Assembly: GCA_026988575.1 (NCBI GenBank)
Contig: JALSKZ010000053.1
Location: 37,621-101,620 of the forward strand
Source of the DNA: Thermodesulfobacteriales bacterium
GTDB taxonomy: Bacteria; Desulfobacterota; Thermodesulfobacteria; Thermodesulfobacteriales; Thermodesulfatatoraceae
Direction: 5' to 3'
Length of the DNA: 64,000 nt
The notes beneath the pieces are model-generated. The model saw nothing but the letters and a program-made list of their open reading frames with translations. It was not told the origin of the DNA and searched no databases. The first letter of the stretch is position 1; every line of letters starts with the position of its first letter. Shown here piece by piece: positions 34,550 to 41,849 of the stretch. Both the position numbers and the translations under genes were made by a program.

Positions 34550-35896
34550 TTAAATGGTTCCTAACTGCGACACCCTAGTACGCAATTTTCGGACAGAAAG
34601 CTTTATTTGCTCAATTTTTTCCCAATCAGGTTCCCTTATACAAGGGAAACAAGAATTGTTATGAAAAAGAGGGTCTTGGGTTAAGGGATAGCGTGCTACA
34701 GAACAGGCTTTAGAGAACAAAGGGGTCCCGGGAATGGGCGAATACTCGGCCAAAAAGGGTTGGGCGCCGTGTTGGGCGGCATATAAGGCTGACCGCCAGA
34801 CCTCGTCGAGATCTTGTTCTGGTAGTCCCCATAACAAATAGACCCCTATTTGGTTACTGGAAAATCCTGCTGTTTTTAGGTATTCCATGGCCTGAAGGAA
34901 CTCTTCTATCTGTACTTTGCGGTCTAAGTTTTGGTGTGTTTTAGGGTCTATACTTTCCAGACCAAACCGCAGGGTGACGAATCCGGCCTGTTTTAACCAT
35001 AAAGCCACTTCTTTAGTAAGAAAGCGTAAGTGCAGGGCGTTGGGGGTATGAAATCTCAATTTTAGGCCCGAAGAGACTATCCTTTCCAAAAGGGGGGCCA
35101 AATGGCCTTGGAAATTTACTAACAAGGCATCATCGTAGAAGGCAAAGTCTTTTACACCAAATTTTTGGTGCCAAAATAAGATTTCTTGAAATATCTCTTC
35201 GGGGTCACGTTGTCTAAAACGAGGCCTTAAGAGGCGCGACGCACAGTATTTACAAGAAAAGGGACATCCGTAGCTGGTGGTCAAGACTACATAAGGAATT
35301 TGCCGTTGGAGATCGAAAACAGGGAAGGGATGGGGAGATTTTGTCCCTCTAGGACGGGCCAAGGTCTTGATGAGGTGCAAGAGTTGTTCTCCTCCTTCGC
35401 CTACCCAGACATAATCGGCTCCACTATATTTACGGGCGTGTTCGGGGCACAAAGTAGCATATACCCCTCCTAGTAAAATGGGGGTATGCGGGAAGACCTT
35501 ACGGATCTGTCTAATTGCCTCGATAACTCCAGGATACCAGTAAGTCATCAGGGAGGTCATGATAATCAATTGGGGCCTACCTATACGGCGGAGTTCTTGT
35601 TGGAATAGTGCAGGAGGTAGGCCATAACGGGCAAAATTGCGGGGTACATCCCCTAATAAACTAGGTTTGGGGATTGGCTGACGGAAATAATGCCCCGTGC
35701 CAAAATTTCGCCTACGGGGCTTTCGGGGCAAGGACGGATAAAAGGGATCTAAGGCGTCTAGCAGTGTAATTTGGTAGCCGGCCTCTCTAAGCTTGGCTCC
35801 CAGGATAAAAAGCCCCAAGGGACGGGCCCATAGATCAAAGGCAGCAAAATCATATATCCAGGGGTTTACCAGAATGATATCAGGGGTGTCTTTCAT
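34550..35896 (-). CDS. B12-binding-domain radical SAM protein
   Basis: The 448-aa protein has an N-terminal cobalamin-binding-like Rossmann domain (about 1-175, opening I-I-L-V-N-P, with P-L-G-L and L-G-G-V-Y-A-T) and a radical SAM domain with C211-x3-C215-x2-C218 (G-C-P-F-S-C-K-Y-C). The D-x-H-x-x-G cobalamin motif is not obvious, so B12 may bind base-on poorly or not at all. Its ATG overlaps the MEMO gene stop (ATGA). It probably acts with the MEMO protein; substrate is unknown. Confidence 0.88.
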   Translation of the reverse strand: MKDTPDIILVNPWIYDFAAFDLWARPLGLFILGAKLREAGYQITLLDALDPFYPSLPRKPRRRNFGTGHYFRQPIPKPSLLGDVPRNFARYGLPPALFQQELRRIGRPQLIIMTSLMTYWYPGVIEAIRQIRKVFPHTPILLGGVYATLCPEHARKYSGADYVWVGEGGEQLLHLIKTLARPRGTKSPHPFPVFDLQRQIPYVVLTTSYGCPFSCKYCASRLLRPRFRQRDPEEIFQEILFWHQKFGVKDFAFYDDALLVNFQGHLAPLLERIVSSGLKLRFHTPNALHLRFLTKEVALWLKQAGFVTLRFGLESIDPKTHQNLDRKVQIEEFLQAMEYLKTAGFSSNQIGVYLLWGLPEQDLDEVWRSALYAAQHGAQPFLAEYSPIPGTPLFSKACSVARYPLTQDPLFHNNSCFPCIREPDWEKIEQIKLSVRKLRTRVSQLGTI

Positions 35897-37077
35897 CTCT
35901 CAAAGAGGCGTGCGGCGGCCACGGATACAATAGAGCCTGCATCAAAATCTACCACCCCTTGATAGAGGATTTCTCCCTTTAGGGGACGGCCTTCAAGGGC
36001 CTTTAGTAAGACAAATAGAGGACCAAAACCACAAATTCGATAATTATTATTGCTCTCCATTATAGTTTGGTAGAACCCCTGGGCGTCAAGGTCTAGAACC
36101 TTTTGGAGAAGCATGCGGTCGTAATTTAGGGCCTTTTCTTTATCGGCTTTCTGGGCAGGTAGGCTATCACCATAGCGTAGGCCCAGATGGCAAAAATCTA
36201 CACCAGCTATAAAGAAGGTCTGTGCATCCCGCAGTTTGCCTAAACTTTTGGCCAGTTTCTCCAGCTCTCTTTTATTATCGGGCGTTTCAGGGCTACCGCA
36301 AAGGATGGGCACTATTTTGATGTCGGCAAAGAGCTCTAAAAAAAATACCTGAAACTCTATGGAATGCTCCAGACGATGGGCCCAGAAATGCCGGTATATA
36401 TCTGTGCCCATCTCTTTCCTTAGGTCCTCTATGAAGGCCAAGTCTACCGGAATATTCCGCCACGGAGTTTCAAAGGGCTTAGGCAAGACAGAAAAGGCAG
36501 ACTCTAAAAAGTGTCCTGTACCTAATATGACTACCCGTGCTCCTGGGGGGAATATAGTAGCATTATATGCTGCCGCAAAACATCGAGCCCCAGCGCGCAA
36601 GTCTATATGGGGGGCAATGAGGGCTTGGACGACCCGTTTTTCGTAACTACCGGTATAGGAGCGCAAAATTTCCTCCCTAAACTTTTGAGCTTCCTTAGCT
36701 TGGGCCGGGTAGGCCTGGCCCGCGTGCGCTGCTGGCCTTATAGGCATACGAAAAAAGTCATCTTCTAATTGCTTCTTGGCCTCCCAAAAACGCGGTGAAT
36801 CAAGCAAGAGGCTTTCCTCAAGCGAGGCCACCAATTGGCTAATTTCTTCTAGAACAACGATACGACCCCACATACGCGACATGGCTGTCTGAATATCTCT
36901 AAGGGTATGCCTACCATCCATCATCGACAGAACCGGGGCCAGAGGGGCCGCCAGGAACAAAAGATGCTCACTGTAGCCCAGGGGGTCTCTAAGGAGGACC
37001 CCCTTTTTCCCTTGGTGCTCCATGGGAAAGGCCTCTACGTAACGTAATTTGGGCCGATAATAAGGTTCGTAGGCCAT
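35893..37077 (-). CDS. MEMO-family protein (AmmeMemoRadiSam system B) with PqqD-like N-terminal domain
   Basis: From ATG 37077 the protein is 394 aa. Residues about 114-394 are a MEMO domain with H-A-G-Q-A-Y-P, A-P-H-I-D, G-T-G-H, E-H-S-I-E-F-Q and D-F-C-H-L-G, covering the metal-ligand His and Cys of human MEMO1. Residues about 44-95 (L-S-M-M-D-G-R-H-T-L-R-D-I, then a V-x-x-L-E-E-S-L-L-L pattern) look like a PqqD/RRE winged helix, the fold that binds RiPP leader peptides. The fusion beside a radical SAM enzyme hints at peptide or protein modification. The 'system B' name is the family label; AMMECR1 itself is absent here. Confidence 0.85.
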   Translation of the reverse strand: MAYEPYYRPKLRYVEAFPMEHQGKKGVLLRDPLGYSEHLLFLAAPLAPVLSMMDGRHTLRDIQTAMSRMWGRIVVLEEISQLVASLEESLLLDSPRFWEAKKQLEDDFFRMPIRPAAHAGQAYPAQAKEAQKFREEILRSYTGSYEKRVVQALIAPHIDLRAGARCFAAAYNATIFPPGARVVILGTGHFLESAFSVLPKPFETPWRNIPVDLAFIEDLRKEMGTDIYRHFWAHRLEHSIEFQVFFLELFADIKIVPILCGSPETPDNKRELEKLAKSLGKLRDAQTFFIAGVDFCHLGLRYGDSLPAQKADKEKALNYDRMLLQKVLDLDAQGFYQTIMESNNNYRICGFGPLFVLLKALEGRPLKGEILYQGVVDFDAGSIVSVAAARLFER

Positions 37078-37078
37078 C

Positions 37079-37858
37079 CTAAATACCCCCAAAATCTTCT
37101 GGTACTAACTGTTTACAGGCCTTGTTTATACGGTCTAGGGCGGTATAAAAATCGTCTTCGATTTTACGCACACGGGCACCATAGGCCTTTTGTACTGCCT
37201 TGCGAACGATTTCTCCCTTCAACAGGGCGTTGGTAAATCCCAGACGATCATATACTTCATTGACGGTCTTGTTTAGAGCCAGCAGTTTTTGGGCCCTTTG
37301 TCGGCGCTCCTTGGCTGCTTCTGATAGAGGTTCATCTAAAAATCGGTCTATTTTAGCCACCAAGGCCTCGTAAAAACCTGCCGGAAAACGTGGCTGAAAT
37401 TCCTCCAAGACAAAACCAAAGGTTAGATAAGAAGGATCTTTAAAATAAGAAAACAATTCTATTTCGTGTTTATCTGGTTCTTTACTCCAAAATTCCCTAA
37501 AAAGTCGGTAGGCCTGACGGGCGCGTTCTTTTATGTTAGGCGGCTTTTCCGTATTGAAATCTAAAATATGAGGTCCCAAGTCTTCGGGGACAATTAAAGC
37601 GGGGATTTTTTCGTATCCCAGTTCCTTTAAAGCTTCCAAGCGATGGTGTCCGTCTAAAACATAAAAGTGGTCCTTATGCTCAAAGACGATTATGGGGTGT
37701 AAAAAGCCCAGTTTTTCTATGGCCAAAAGTAAATTTTTTTTGAGCCCTTCGGATAAATCCCTTTGGAAAGGAGGGATCTTGATTTTGTCGATGTCTATTA
37801 AGGCCAGTATTAGTTCGTGTTTTTTTACCGGTTCGGTATAGCGACCTATCTCCTGCAT
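37079..37858 (-). CDS. ParB/Srx-fold N-terminal domain protein
   Basis: The 259-aa protein has a ParB-like N-terminal domain (about 15-100) with L-H-P-I-I-V and the nucleotide-binding signature V-L-D-G70-H-H-R-L-E-A-L, followed by a helical C-terminal part of about 150 residues that is not the KorB/DNA-binding half of true ParB. Proteins of this fold include CTPases, nucleases and ATP/ADP-dependent serine kinases; D-G-H-H-R resembles the kinase type, but this is only suggestive. The MEMO gene starts one base after its stop, so they form one operon with the radical SAM gene. Confidence 0.75.
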   Translation of the reverse strand: MQEIGRYTEPVKKHELILALIDIDKIKIPPFQRDLSEGLKKNLLLAIEKLGFLHPIIVFEHKDHFYVLDGHHRLEALKELGYEKIPALIVPEDLGPHILDFNTEKPPNIKERARQAYRLFREFWSKEPDKHEIELFSYFKDPSYLTFGFVLEEFQPRFPAGFYEALVAKIDRFLDEPLSEAAKERRQRAQKLLALNKTVNEVYDRLGFTNALLKGEIVRKAVQKAYGARVRKIEDDFYTALDRINKACKQLVPEDFGGI

Positions 37859-38014
37859 AACACTCCCTCTTTTATAAAGCTTAAATCAAAATTGATTAAA
37901 TGTTTACGAACTTTTACTGCTAAAATACAAAAAGGCTCCGAAATTATGCATTTTGGTCAATATCTTCAAAAAATAGCATTAACCTAAAAATTCGCCAAAA
38001 TACCTCAAAAATGG

Positions 38015-38024
38015 GTTCATGAAC
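38015..38024. promoter_or_regulatory. Perfect palindrome GTTCATGAAC next to the yedE -35 box
   Basis: The 10-bp palindrome lies 5 bp upstream of the predicted -35 box of the yedE cluster, a usual place for an activator or repressor site. It sits within a 236-bp AT-rich leader region that is longer than most gaps in this window. No regulator gene is adjacent, so binding is inference. Confidence 0.4.
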
Positions 38025-38029
38025 GCCCT

Positions 38030-38058
38030 TTGACAGCATTTTTGCCTTTTGCTACAAA
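38030..38058 (+). promoter_or_regulatory. Predicted sigma70 promoter of the yedE-tusA-dsrE cluster
   Basis: TTGACA (38030-38035), a 17-bp spacer and TACAAA (38053-38058) give a consensus -35 box and a good -10 box, with transcription expected near 38065 and a leader of about 30 nt holding AGGAGG before the yedE ATG. Confidence 0.6.
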
Positions 38059-38094
38059 GCACCAGGTAAGACACTTTTTTTAGGAGGCAGGTCT

Positions 38095-39261
38095 ATGTCC
38101 GAGTTCAAGCAGGCCATTGTTAGGGCTTATGAGCAGCTCTTTGTTAAGACTTGGAGCCCCATGATGGGGGCCATAATGATTGCCTTCTTTTGCATACTTT
38201 TAGAAACTTGGTATCGGCCTTGGGGGATTGTAGGTGGTCTTAGAAACTGGGCCGACTGGTTTTTTTACGGTATAGGGGTATACGAAGATGCCCCTCCCCA
38301 CCCGCTCTATTTTTCCTCTTCGGTCTTGAATATAGGTTTTATTTGGGGAGCCTTTATTGCCGCCTGCCTAGCTAAACAATTTGCTATTCGTATCCCTCCC
38401 ACGCTGGAATTTATAAAGGCTATAGTCTCCGGTATCCTCATGGGCATTGGGTCGGCCTTGGCTATGGGCTGTAACATTGGCGGCTTCTTCGTTGCTCTCC
38501 ACAACTTGGCTGCTAGTGGGTTCCTCATGATGATCGGTTTGGTTATAGGGGTGCGTCTGGGGCTTTCTTATCTTTTTTGGGAGTTAGAACATCTTCCCTG
38601 TGGTGGTGGTAAAGAGATAGGTTTTCCCAAGATCAATCCCTTGCTGGGCATTCTAGCGCTTGTTGGTCTTATAGTAGCTACCTATGCCTACTTCCACAGT
38701 GATCTAGATAATGGTGAAATCCTGGGCGGGTGTCTCATTATCACCGCGGGTATCGGATTTGCCATGCACCGGAGCCGTCTATGTATTGTGAATGCTCTTA
38801 GGGAACCTTTTATGTCGGGTATGGCAGAAATGGGAAAAGCGGTCTCGGTGGCTATTATTTTGGGAGCGATTGGGGTGGCTATTCTCAAGTATCAAGAAAT
38901 TAGGCCGGAAATGATGTACGTGACACCTACCTTTGGCATAGGTGCCCTGTTGGGCGGTTTTATCTTCGGTCTAGGAATGGTGGTAGCCGGTGGTTGTGGC
39001 TCGGGTTCTTTATGGCGTGTGGCCGAAGGACAATTGAAACTATGGGTAGTGGCCATTGTATTTGGTTTGACCAATTCTGTAATTCGCTATCTCTTTGCAG
39101 AATATGATGTTATTGAAAATGGCTATTTAGGTAAGGCTATCTATATGCCAGATTACTTAGGCTATGGGGGGACTCTGTTTTTGATCACCATCGTAATGGT
39201 GCTCTGGTATATCATTATTGATTGGAACGAAGAAACCAATAAGTTTGTAATGGAATTATAA
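38095..39261 (+). CDS. yedE: YeeE/YedE-family sulfur-compound transporter
   Basis: The 388-aa membrane protein has two repeats of the YeeE/YedE fold, about 9 to 10 helices, and the conserved Cys used to pass sulfur species: C126 in A-M-G-C-N-I-G-G, C230 in H-R-S-R-L-C and C301 in A-G-G-C-G-S-G-S. Characterised members import thiosulfate. It leads a five-gene set with tusA, dsrE-like and two small genes, known as the YTD cluster in sulfur-disproportionating bacteria, where it may admit thiosulfate or polysulfide sulfur for cytoplasmic carriers. Confidence 0.92.
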   Translation: MSEFKQAIVRAYEQLFVKTWSPMMGAIMIAFFCILLETWYRPWGIVGGLRNWADWFFYGIGVYEDAPPHPLYFSSSVLNIGFIWGAFIAACLAKQFAIRIPPTLEFIKAIVSGILMGIGSALAMGCNIGGFFVALHNLAASGFLMMIGLVIGVRLGLSYLFWELEHLPCGGGKEIGFPKINPLLGILALVGLIVATYAYFHSDLDNGEILGGCLIITAGIGFAMHRSRLCIVNALREPFMSGMAEMGKAVSVAIILGAIGVAILKYQEIRPEMMYVTPTFGIGALLGGFIFGLGMVVAGGCGSGSLWRVAEGQLKLWVVAIVFGLTNSVIRYLFAEYDVIENGYLGKAIYMPDYLGYGGTLFLITIVMVLWYIIIDWNEETNKFVMEL

Positions 39262-39290
39262 AAAATAAAATACTTAAAGGAGGGTTTACC

Positions 39291-39548
39291 ATGTCTGATA
39301 TCAAAATTGCTCCTGACGACATCAAGCCTGATGAAACTTTAGATTGTAAAGGCCTGTCTTGTCCTATGCCTTTGCTTAAGACTAAAAAAGCTATTCAGAA
39401 GCTAAGCAGCGGCCAAATTTTGGAAGTTCTTGGCACGGATCCTGGTTCTAAAAACGATATCCCGAGCTGGTGTGAAAGGGCTGGCCACGAATTTTTGGGC
39501 ATTAAAGAAGATCAGGGTTTTACGCGTTTTTACATCAAAAAAGGTTAA
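39291..39548 (+). CDS. tusA: TusA-family sulfur carrier protein
   Basis: The 85-aa protein has the TusA signature L-D-C19-K-G-L-S-C24-P-M-P, where C24 in the C-P-x-P motif carries persulfide sulfur. It begins 29 bp after yedE with AAGGAGG upstream. It likely accepts sulfur brought in or processed by YedE and passes it to the DsrE-like protein and on to cytoplasmic sulfur enzymes. Confidence 0.95.
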   Translation: MSDIKIAPDDIKPDETLDCKGLSCPMPLLKTKKAIQKLSSGQILEVLGTDPGSKNDIPSWCERAGHEFLGIKEDQGFTRFYIKKG

Positions 39549-39566
39549 TTTAAACGGAGGTGCCTT

Positions 39567-39899
39567 ATGGCTAAGGATGCTGACAAATTGGGAATTTTTG
39601 TAACTACCCCTCAATATATGCCGCACCTAATGAAGATTGTAGAAGCAGCGCAGAGGGCGGGAAAAAAGGTAAAGCTTTTCTTTACTTTTAAAGCGGTACA
39701 TTTGACCAAACAGCCTGACTTTGCCCAACTCGTCAAAATGATACCGGAAGAGGATCTTGCTATCTGTGCGGACTCTTACGTGTGCGAAGGTTTTGACGTA
39801 GATACCGACATCCCCGCGGGAATGAGCCCAAAACAGATGCGCACTCAGGCCTTTCATGGTGAAATTTTGGACGAGTGCGGTAAGTATTTAGTCCTTTAA
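39567..39899 (+). CDS. DsrE-family sulfurtransferase-like protein
   Basis: The 110-aa protein has the DsrE/DsrF-like alpha/beta pattern: L-G-I-F-V-T-T at the first strand and L-A-I-C67-A-D-S-Y-V-C73 at the third, with another Cys at 104. C67 or C73 would be the persulfide carrier. It starts 18 bp after tusA with a GGAGG site. It is the third gene of the YTD-type cluster. Confidence 0.87.
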   Translation: MAKDADKLGIFVTTPQYMPHLMKIVEAAQRAGKKVKLFFTFKAVHLTKQPDFAQLVKMIPEEDLAICADSYVCEGFDVDTDIPAGMSPKQMRTQAFHGEILDECGKYLVL

Positions 39900-39910
39900 G
39901 GAGGTCAAAA

Positions 39911-40279
39911 ATGGCTGAAAGCTTAAAGATCTATTTTTTAATTGCCAATCGCATATATATTGCTGATGCTATTCGCTCCACTTTAGGACAAGCTATTGAG
40001 AACCACTATTCTCATGCCTGTATTTTCTATAACAAGATGCCCCGTCTTACAGAGTACGTTAAGGAGAATATCGACTGGATCAGAGATATGGAAGGCGATG
40101 TTTTATGTGTGGTCGATACTATTCAAGATGAAGAGGCCAAAAAATACAACTTAGAAGAGGCTGGTTTAACAGCGATTACCTTAGAAGAGCTGGCTCAGAA
40201 ATTAAAAGAGGCGGATATTATCATTGGCTATGGCATGCCCCTTCAGAAACATGCACCGCCGCCGGCATGTGCTGATTAG
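39911..40279 (+). CDS. YTD-cluster conserved hypothetical protein 1
   Basis: The 122-aa protein has no signal peptide and an alpha/beta pattern (I-Y-F-L-I-A-N, V-L-C-V-V-D-T, D-I-I-I-G-Y-G) that may be a distant DsrE-like fold. Cys occur near 37, 66 and in the C-terminal P-P-P-A-C-A-D, the last placed like a flexible thiol arm. AAGGAGG precedes the ATG, 11 bp after the dsrE-like gene. Its position matches the first of two conserved hypothetical genes in the YTD cluster. Function unknown. Confidence 0.8.
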   Translation: MAESLKIYFLIANRIYIADAIRSTLGQAIENHYSHACIFYNKMPRLTEYVKENIDWIRDMEGDVLCVVDTIQDEEAKKYNLEEAGLTAITLEELAQKLKEADIIIGYGMPLQKHAPPPACAD

Positions 40280-40311
40280 TATTTAGTAGAAATCGCTTTA
40301 AGGAGGACGGG

Positions 40312-40491
40312 ATGAAACTCCTACATGTATATCGTAGTGAACCAACCGAAGAAGTAAAAAAGTTAGTTAACTTATTAAACGAAGGTAACGAAGCTGAAGA
40401 ATTTAAGCTTTACGAAGCAAAAGAAGATGCTGACTATGATAAGCTTATTCAGCTTATATGGGACGCAGATAAGACAATTAGTTGGTGGTAA
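40312..40491 (+). CDS. YTD-cluster conserved hypothetical protein 2 (59 aa)
   Basis: This short gene has a strong AAGGAGG site and encodes 59 residues: M-K-L-L-H-V-Y-R-S-E-P at the start, an acidic middle, and a closing D-K-T-I-S-W-W. It has no Cys, no membrane segment and looks like a small alpha/beta protein, possibly a DsrH/TusB-sized remnant. It follows the previous gene by 32 bp and ends 6 bp before a strong hairpin, so it closes the operon. Its place matches the second conserved hypothetical gene of the YTD cluster. Confidence 0.8.
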   Translation: MKLLHVYRSEPTEEVKKLVNLLNEGNEAEEFKLYEAKEDADYDKLIQLIWDADKTISWW

Positions 40492-40497
40492 ATAAGC

Positions 40498-40523
40498 TCA
40501 AGAGGGGGGATACCCCCTCTTGA
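40498..40523. terminator. Hairpin ending the YTD-type operon, shared with convergent gene
   Basis: TCAAGAGGGGG (40498-40508) and CCCCCTCTTGA (40513-40523) form a perfect 11-bp stem with a GATA loop, lying exactly between the 59-aa gene stop and the stop of the convergent 42-aa gene. No clear T-run follows on either side, so it may act as a bidirectional transcript end or RNA-stabilising hairpin. Confidence 0.7.
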
Positions 40524-40652
40524 CTAAGGTCCCCCCTTTAAATGAGGGATAATTAGTTTGGCAAAAATCAGATAGGCTATCGCGAAGCGTAATACCCACA
40601 TATACCACGGACTTTTGCGTAAATATTGCCATAAAAGGGAAAAGAATTTCAT
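40524..40652 (-). CDS. Small single-pass membrane protein (42 aa)
   Basis: ATG 40652 lies two bases after the hpt stop, with GTGAGG overlapping the hpt end as ribosome site. The product is a basic, aromatic N-terminus (M-K-F-F-S-L-L-W-Q-Y-L-R-K) and one hydrophobic helix (V-L-R-F-A-I-A-Y-L-I-F-A-K-L-I-I-P). No family is recognised. Tight coupling and codon character support a real small gene; it could also be a chance frame. Confidence 0.55.
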   Translation of the reverse strand: MKFFSLLWQYLRKSPWYMWVLRFAIAYLIFAKLIIPHLKGGP

Positions 40653-40654
40653 AT

Positions 40655-41176
40655 TTACCTCACTATTTCGTATATACTTTTTAGGTGCCGATATCTTTCG
40701 GCATAGTCTAGCCCATATCCTACCAGGAATCCTCTAGGGATTCTAAATCCATAATAGTCTATTTTAATTGGTATTTCTCTGCGTTCTGTTTTATCTATGA
40801 GACAGCATATTTTTACCGAGCGAGGGCGATGTATGAAAAGATAGTCTTCTAAATATTTTAGAGTCAGACCAGTGTCTATTATGTCTTCCACCACGAGTAC
40901 ATCTTTATCTTTAATGGCTATTTCTAGGTCTTTAGTAATCTGAACCTTACCAGAAGTTTTATCTTCTCTGCCGTAGCTTGCTAGACGAACGAAGTCTATT
41001 TCCAGGTCAGGCAAGTTAATTTCGCGTACAAGATCAGCCAAAAATATAAAGGCCCCTTTAAGGATACCTAATAGGACGAGCGATTTACCTTGATAATCTT
41101 TAGATATTTGTTTGCCCAATTCTTTTACACGCTTTTGGATTTCTTCTTCGGCAAGAACGCGTTTTAGTTGATCCAT
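40655..41176 (-). CDS. hpt: Hypoxanthine phosphoribosyltransferase
   Basis: The 173-aa protein has the PRPP-binding motif V-L-V-V-E-D-I-I-D-T-G-L-T and K-G-A-F-I-F near 45. It salvages hypoxanthine and guanine in the cytoplasm. AGGAGG lies at the end of the rhodanese gene and one base separates that stop from this ATG, so translation is coupled. Confidence 0.94.
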   Translation of the reverse strand: MDQLKRVLAEEEIQKRVKELGKQISKDYQGKSLVLLGILKGAFIFLADLVREINLPDLEIDFVRLASYGREDKTSGKVQITKDLEIAIKDKDVLVVEDIIDTGLTLKYLEDYLFIHRPRSVKICCLIDKTERREIPIKIDYYGFRIPRGFLVGYGLDYAERYRHLKSIYEIVR

Positions 41177-41177
41177 T

Positions 41178-41738
41178 TTAAGGCCTCCTATTATTCTTTT
41201 TAGACCAAATGTATCGAGGATTTTTATTGCGGGGAAAGATAAGGAGAGGGGCTTTGAGAATTATGCTATCGGTTAGGGCCGCTATAATAAGGCTTAAGCC
41301 TACAAAGCCACATAAGAATAGCCCTGTACGCAAAGGGGTAAAAAAAGCCCATAAGATACTTAAAGTGGTCAGTATACCGATTAGGAGCAAGAGCTGACCA
41401 GTAAGATCTGGCACAAGACGCGAATTTTTTACTAAAGGGAGACCAGCCTTTTTCCAGGCTTTAAGGCCGCCGGCCAACTGGTAACATTCTTTAAAGCCTG
41501 CCTTGGTAAGTGCGTGGGCCAGATAGGTAGTACGGTGACCAGAACGACAATAAAAAACTCCTATGGAAGGGTGATGATCTGCAAACTCTCCAGGGGCAAT
41601 CTGGCCAGAAGGATACAAATAGGCCCCTGGAAGACGCTCCTTGATAAATTCGGAGGCTTCTCGTATGTCTATCAAGGTAACCCGGTTGTCTTTTAACCAT
41701 TCATATAAAGTTTGTGGAGAAATGGAGGGTATAGACAT
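41178..41738 (-). CDS. Rhodanese with C-terminal membrane domain (YgaP-like)
   Basis: The 186-aa protein has a rhodanese domain (about 5-105) with the active-site loop C64-R-S-G-H-R-T, followed by two hydrophobic helices (about 105-155) of the DUF2892 type, as in E. coli YgaP. It should be an inner-membrane sulfurtransferase facing the cytoplasm. Its presence near the yedE-tusA-dsrE cluster fits a sulfur-handling role, although it is on the opposite strand and in an operon with hpt. Confidence 0.88.
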   Translation of the reverse strand: MSIPSISPQTLYEWLKDNRVTLIDIREASEFIKERLPGAYLYPSGQIAPGEFADHHPSIGVFYCRSGHRTTYLAHALTKAGFKECYQLAGGLKAWKKAGLPLVKNSRLVPDLTGQLLLLIGILTTLSILWAFFTPLRTGLFLCGFVGLSLIIAALTDSIILKAPLLIFPRNKNPRYIWSKKNNRRP

Positions 41739-41768
41739 GGGCGTCCTCCCTTTGTTTGCTAAAATTTT

Positions 41769-41792
41769 TAGCAGATTTCCTTTTTTCTGCTA
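41769..41792 (+). promoter_or_regulatory. TAGCAG-N12-CTGCTA element upstream of glyQ
   Basis: TAGCAG (41769-41774) and CTGCTA (41787-41792) form an inverted repeat. AGCA is also the right arm of a second palindrome TGCTAAAA/TTTTAGCA (41757-41773), so two stems are mutually exclusive. The element resembles that upstream of rtcB. It lies 57 bp before the glyQ ATG in the divergent gap with the rhodanese gene. A T-box is not apparent. Confidence 0.35.
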
Positions 41793-41849
41793 GATGGCCG
41801 GAGATTTTTTCGTTATATGTGTGGGCCGTAAGCATTACAGGAGGGACTT

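Noticed and set aside
37860..38014. AT-rich stretch before yedE as a CRISPR leader or origin
   Set aside because: No direct repeats of CRISPR size, no DnaA-box cluster; only the palindrome and promoter nearer to yedE are supportable.
41739..41849. T-box leader for glyQ
   Set aside because: The 111-bp gap is too short and lacks the AGGGTGGNACCGCG-type core; only short palindromes are seen.
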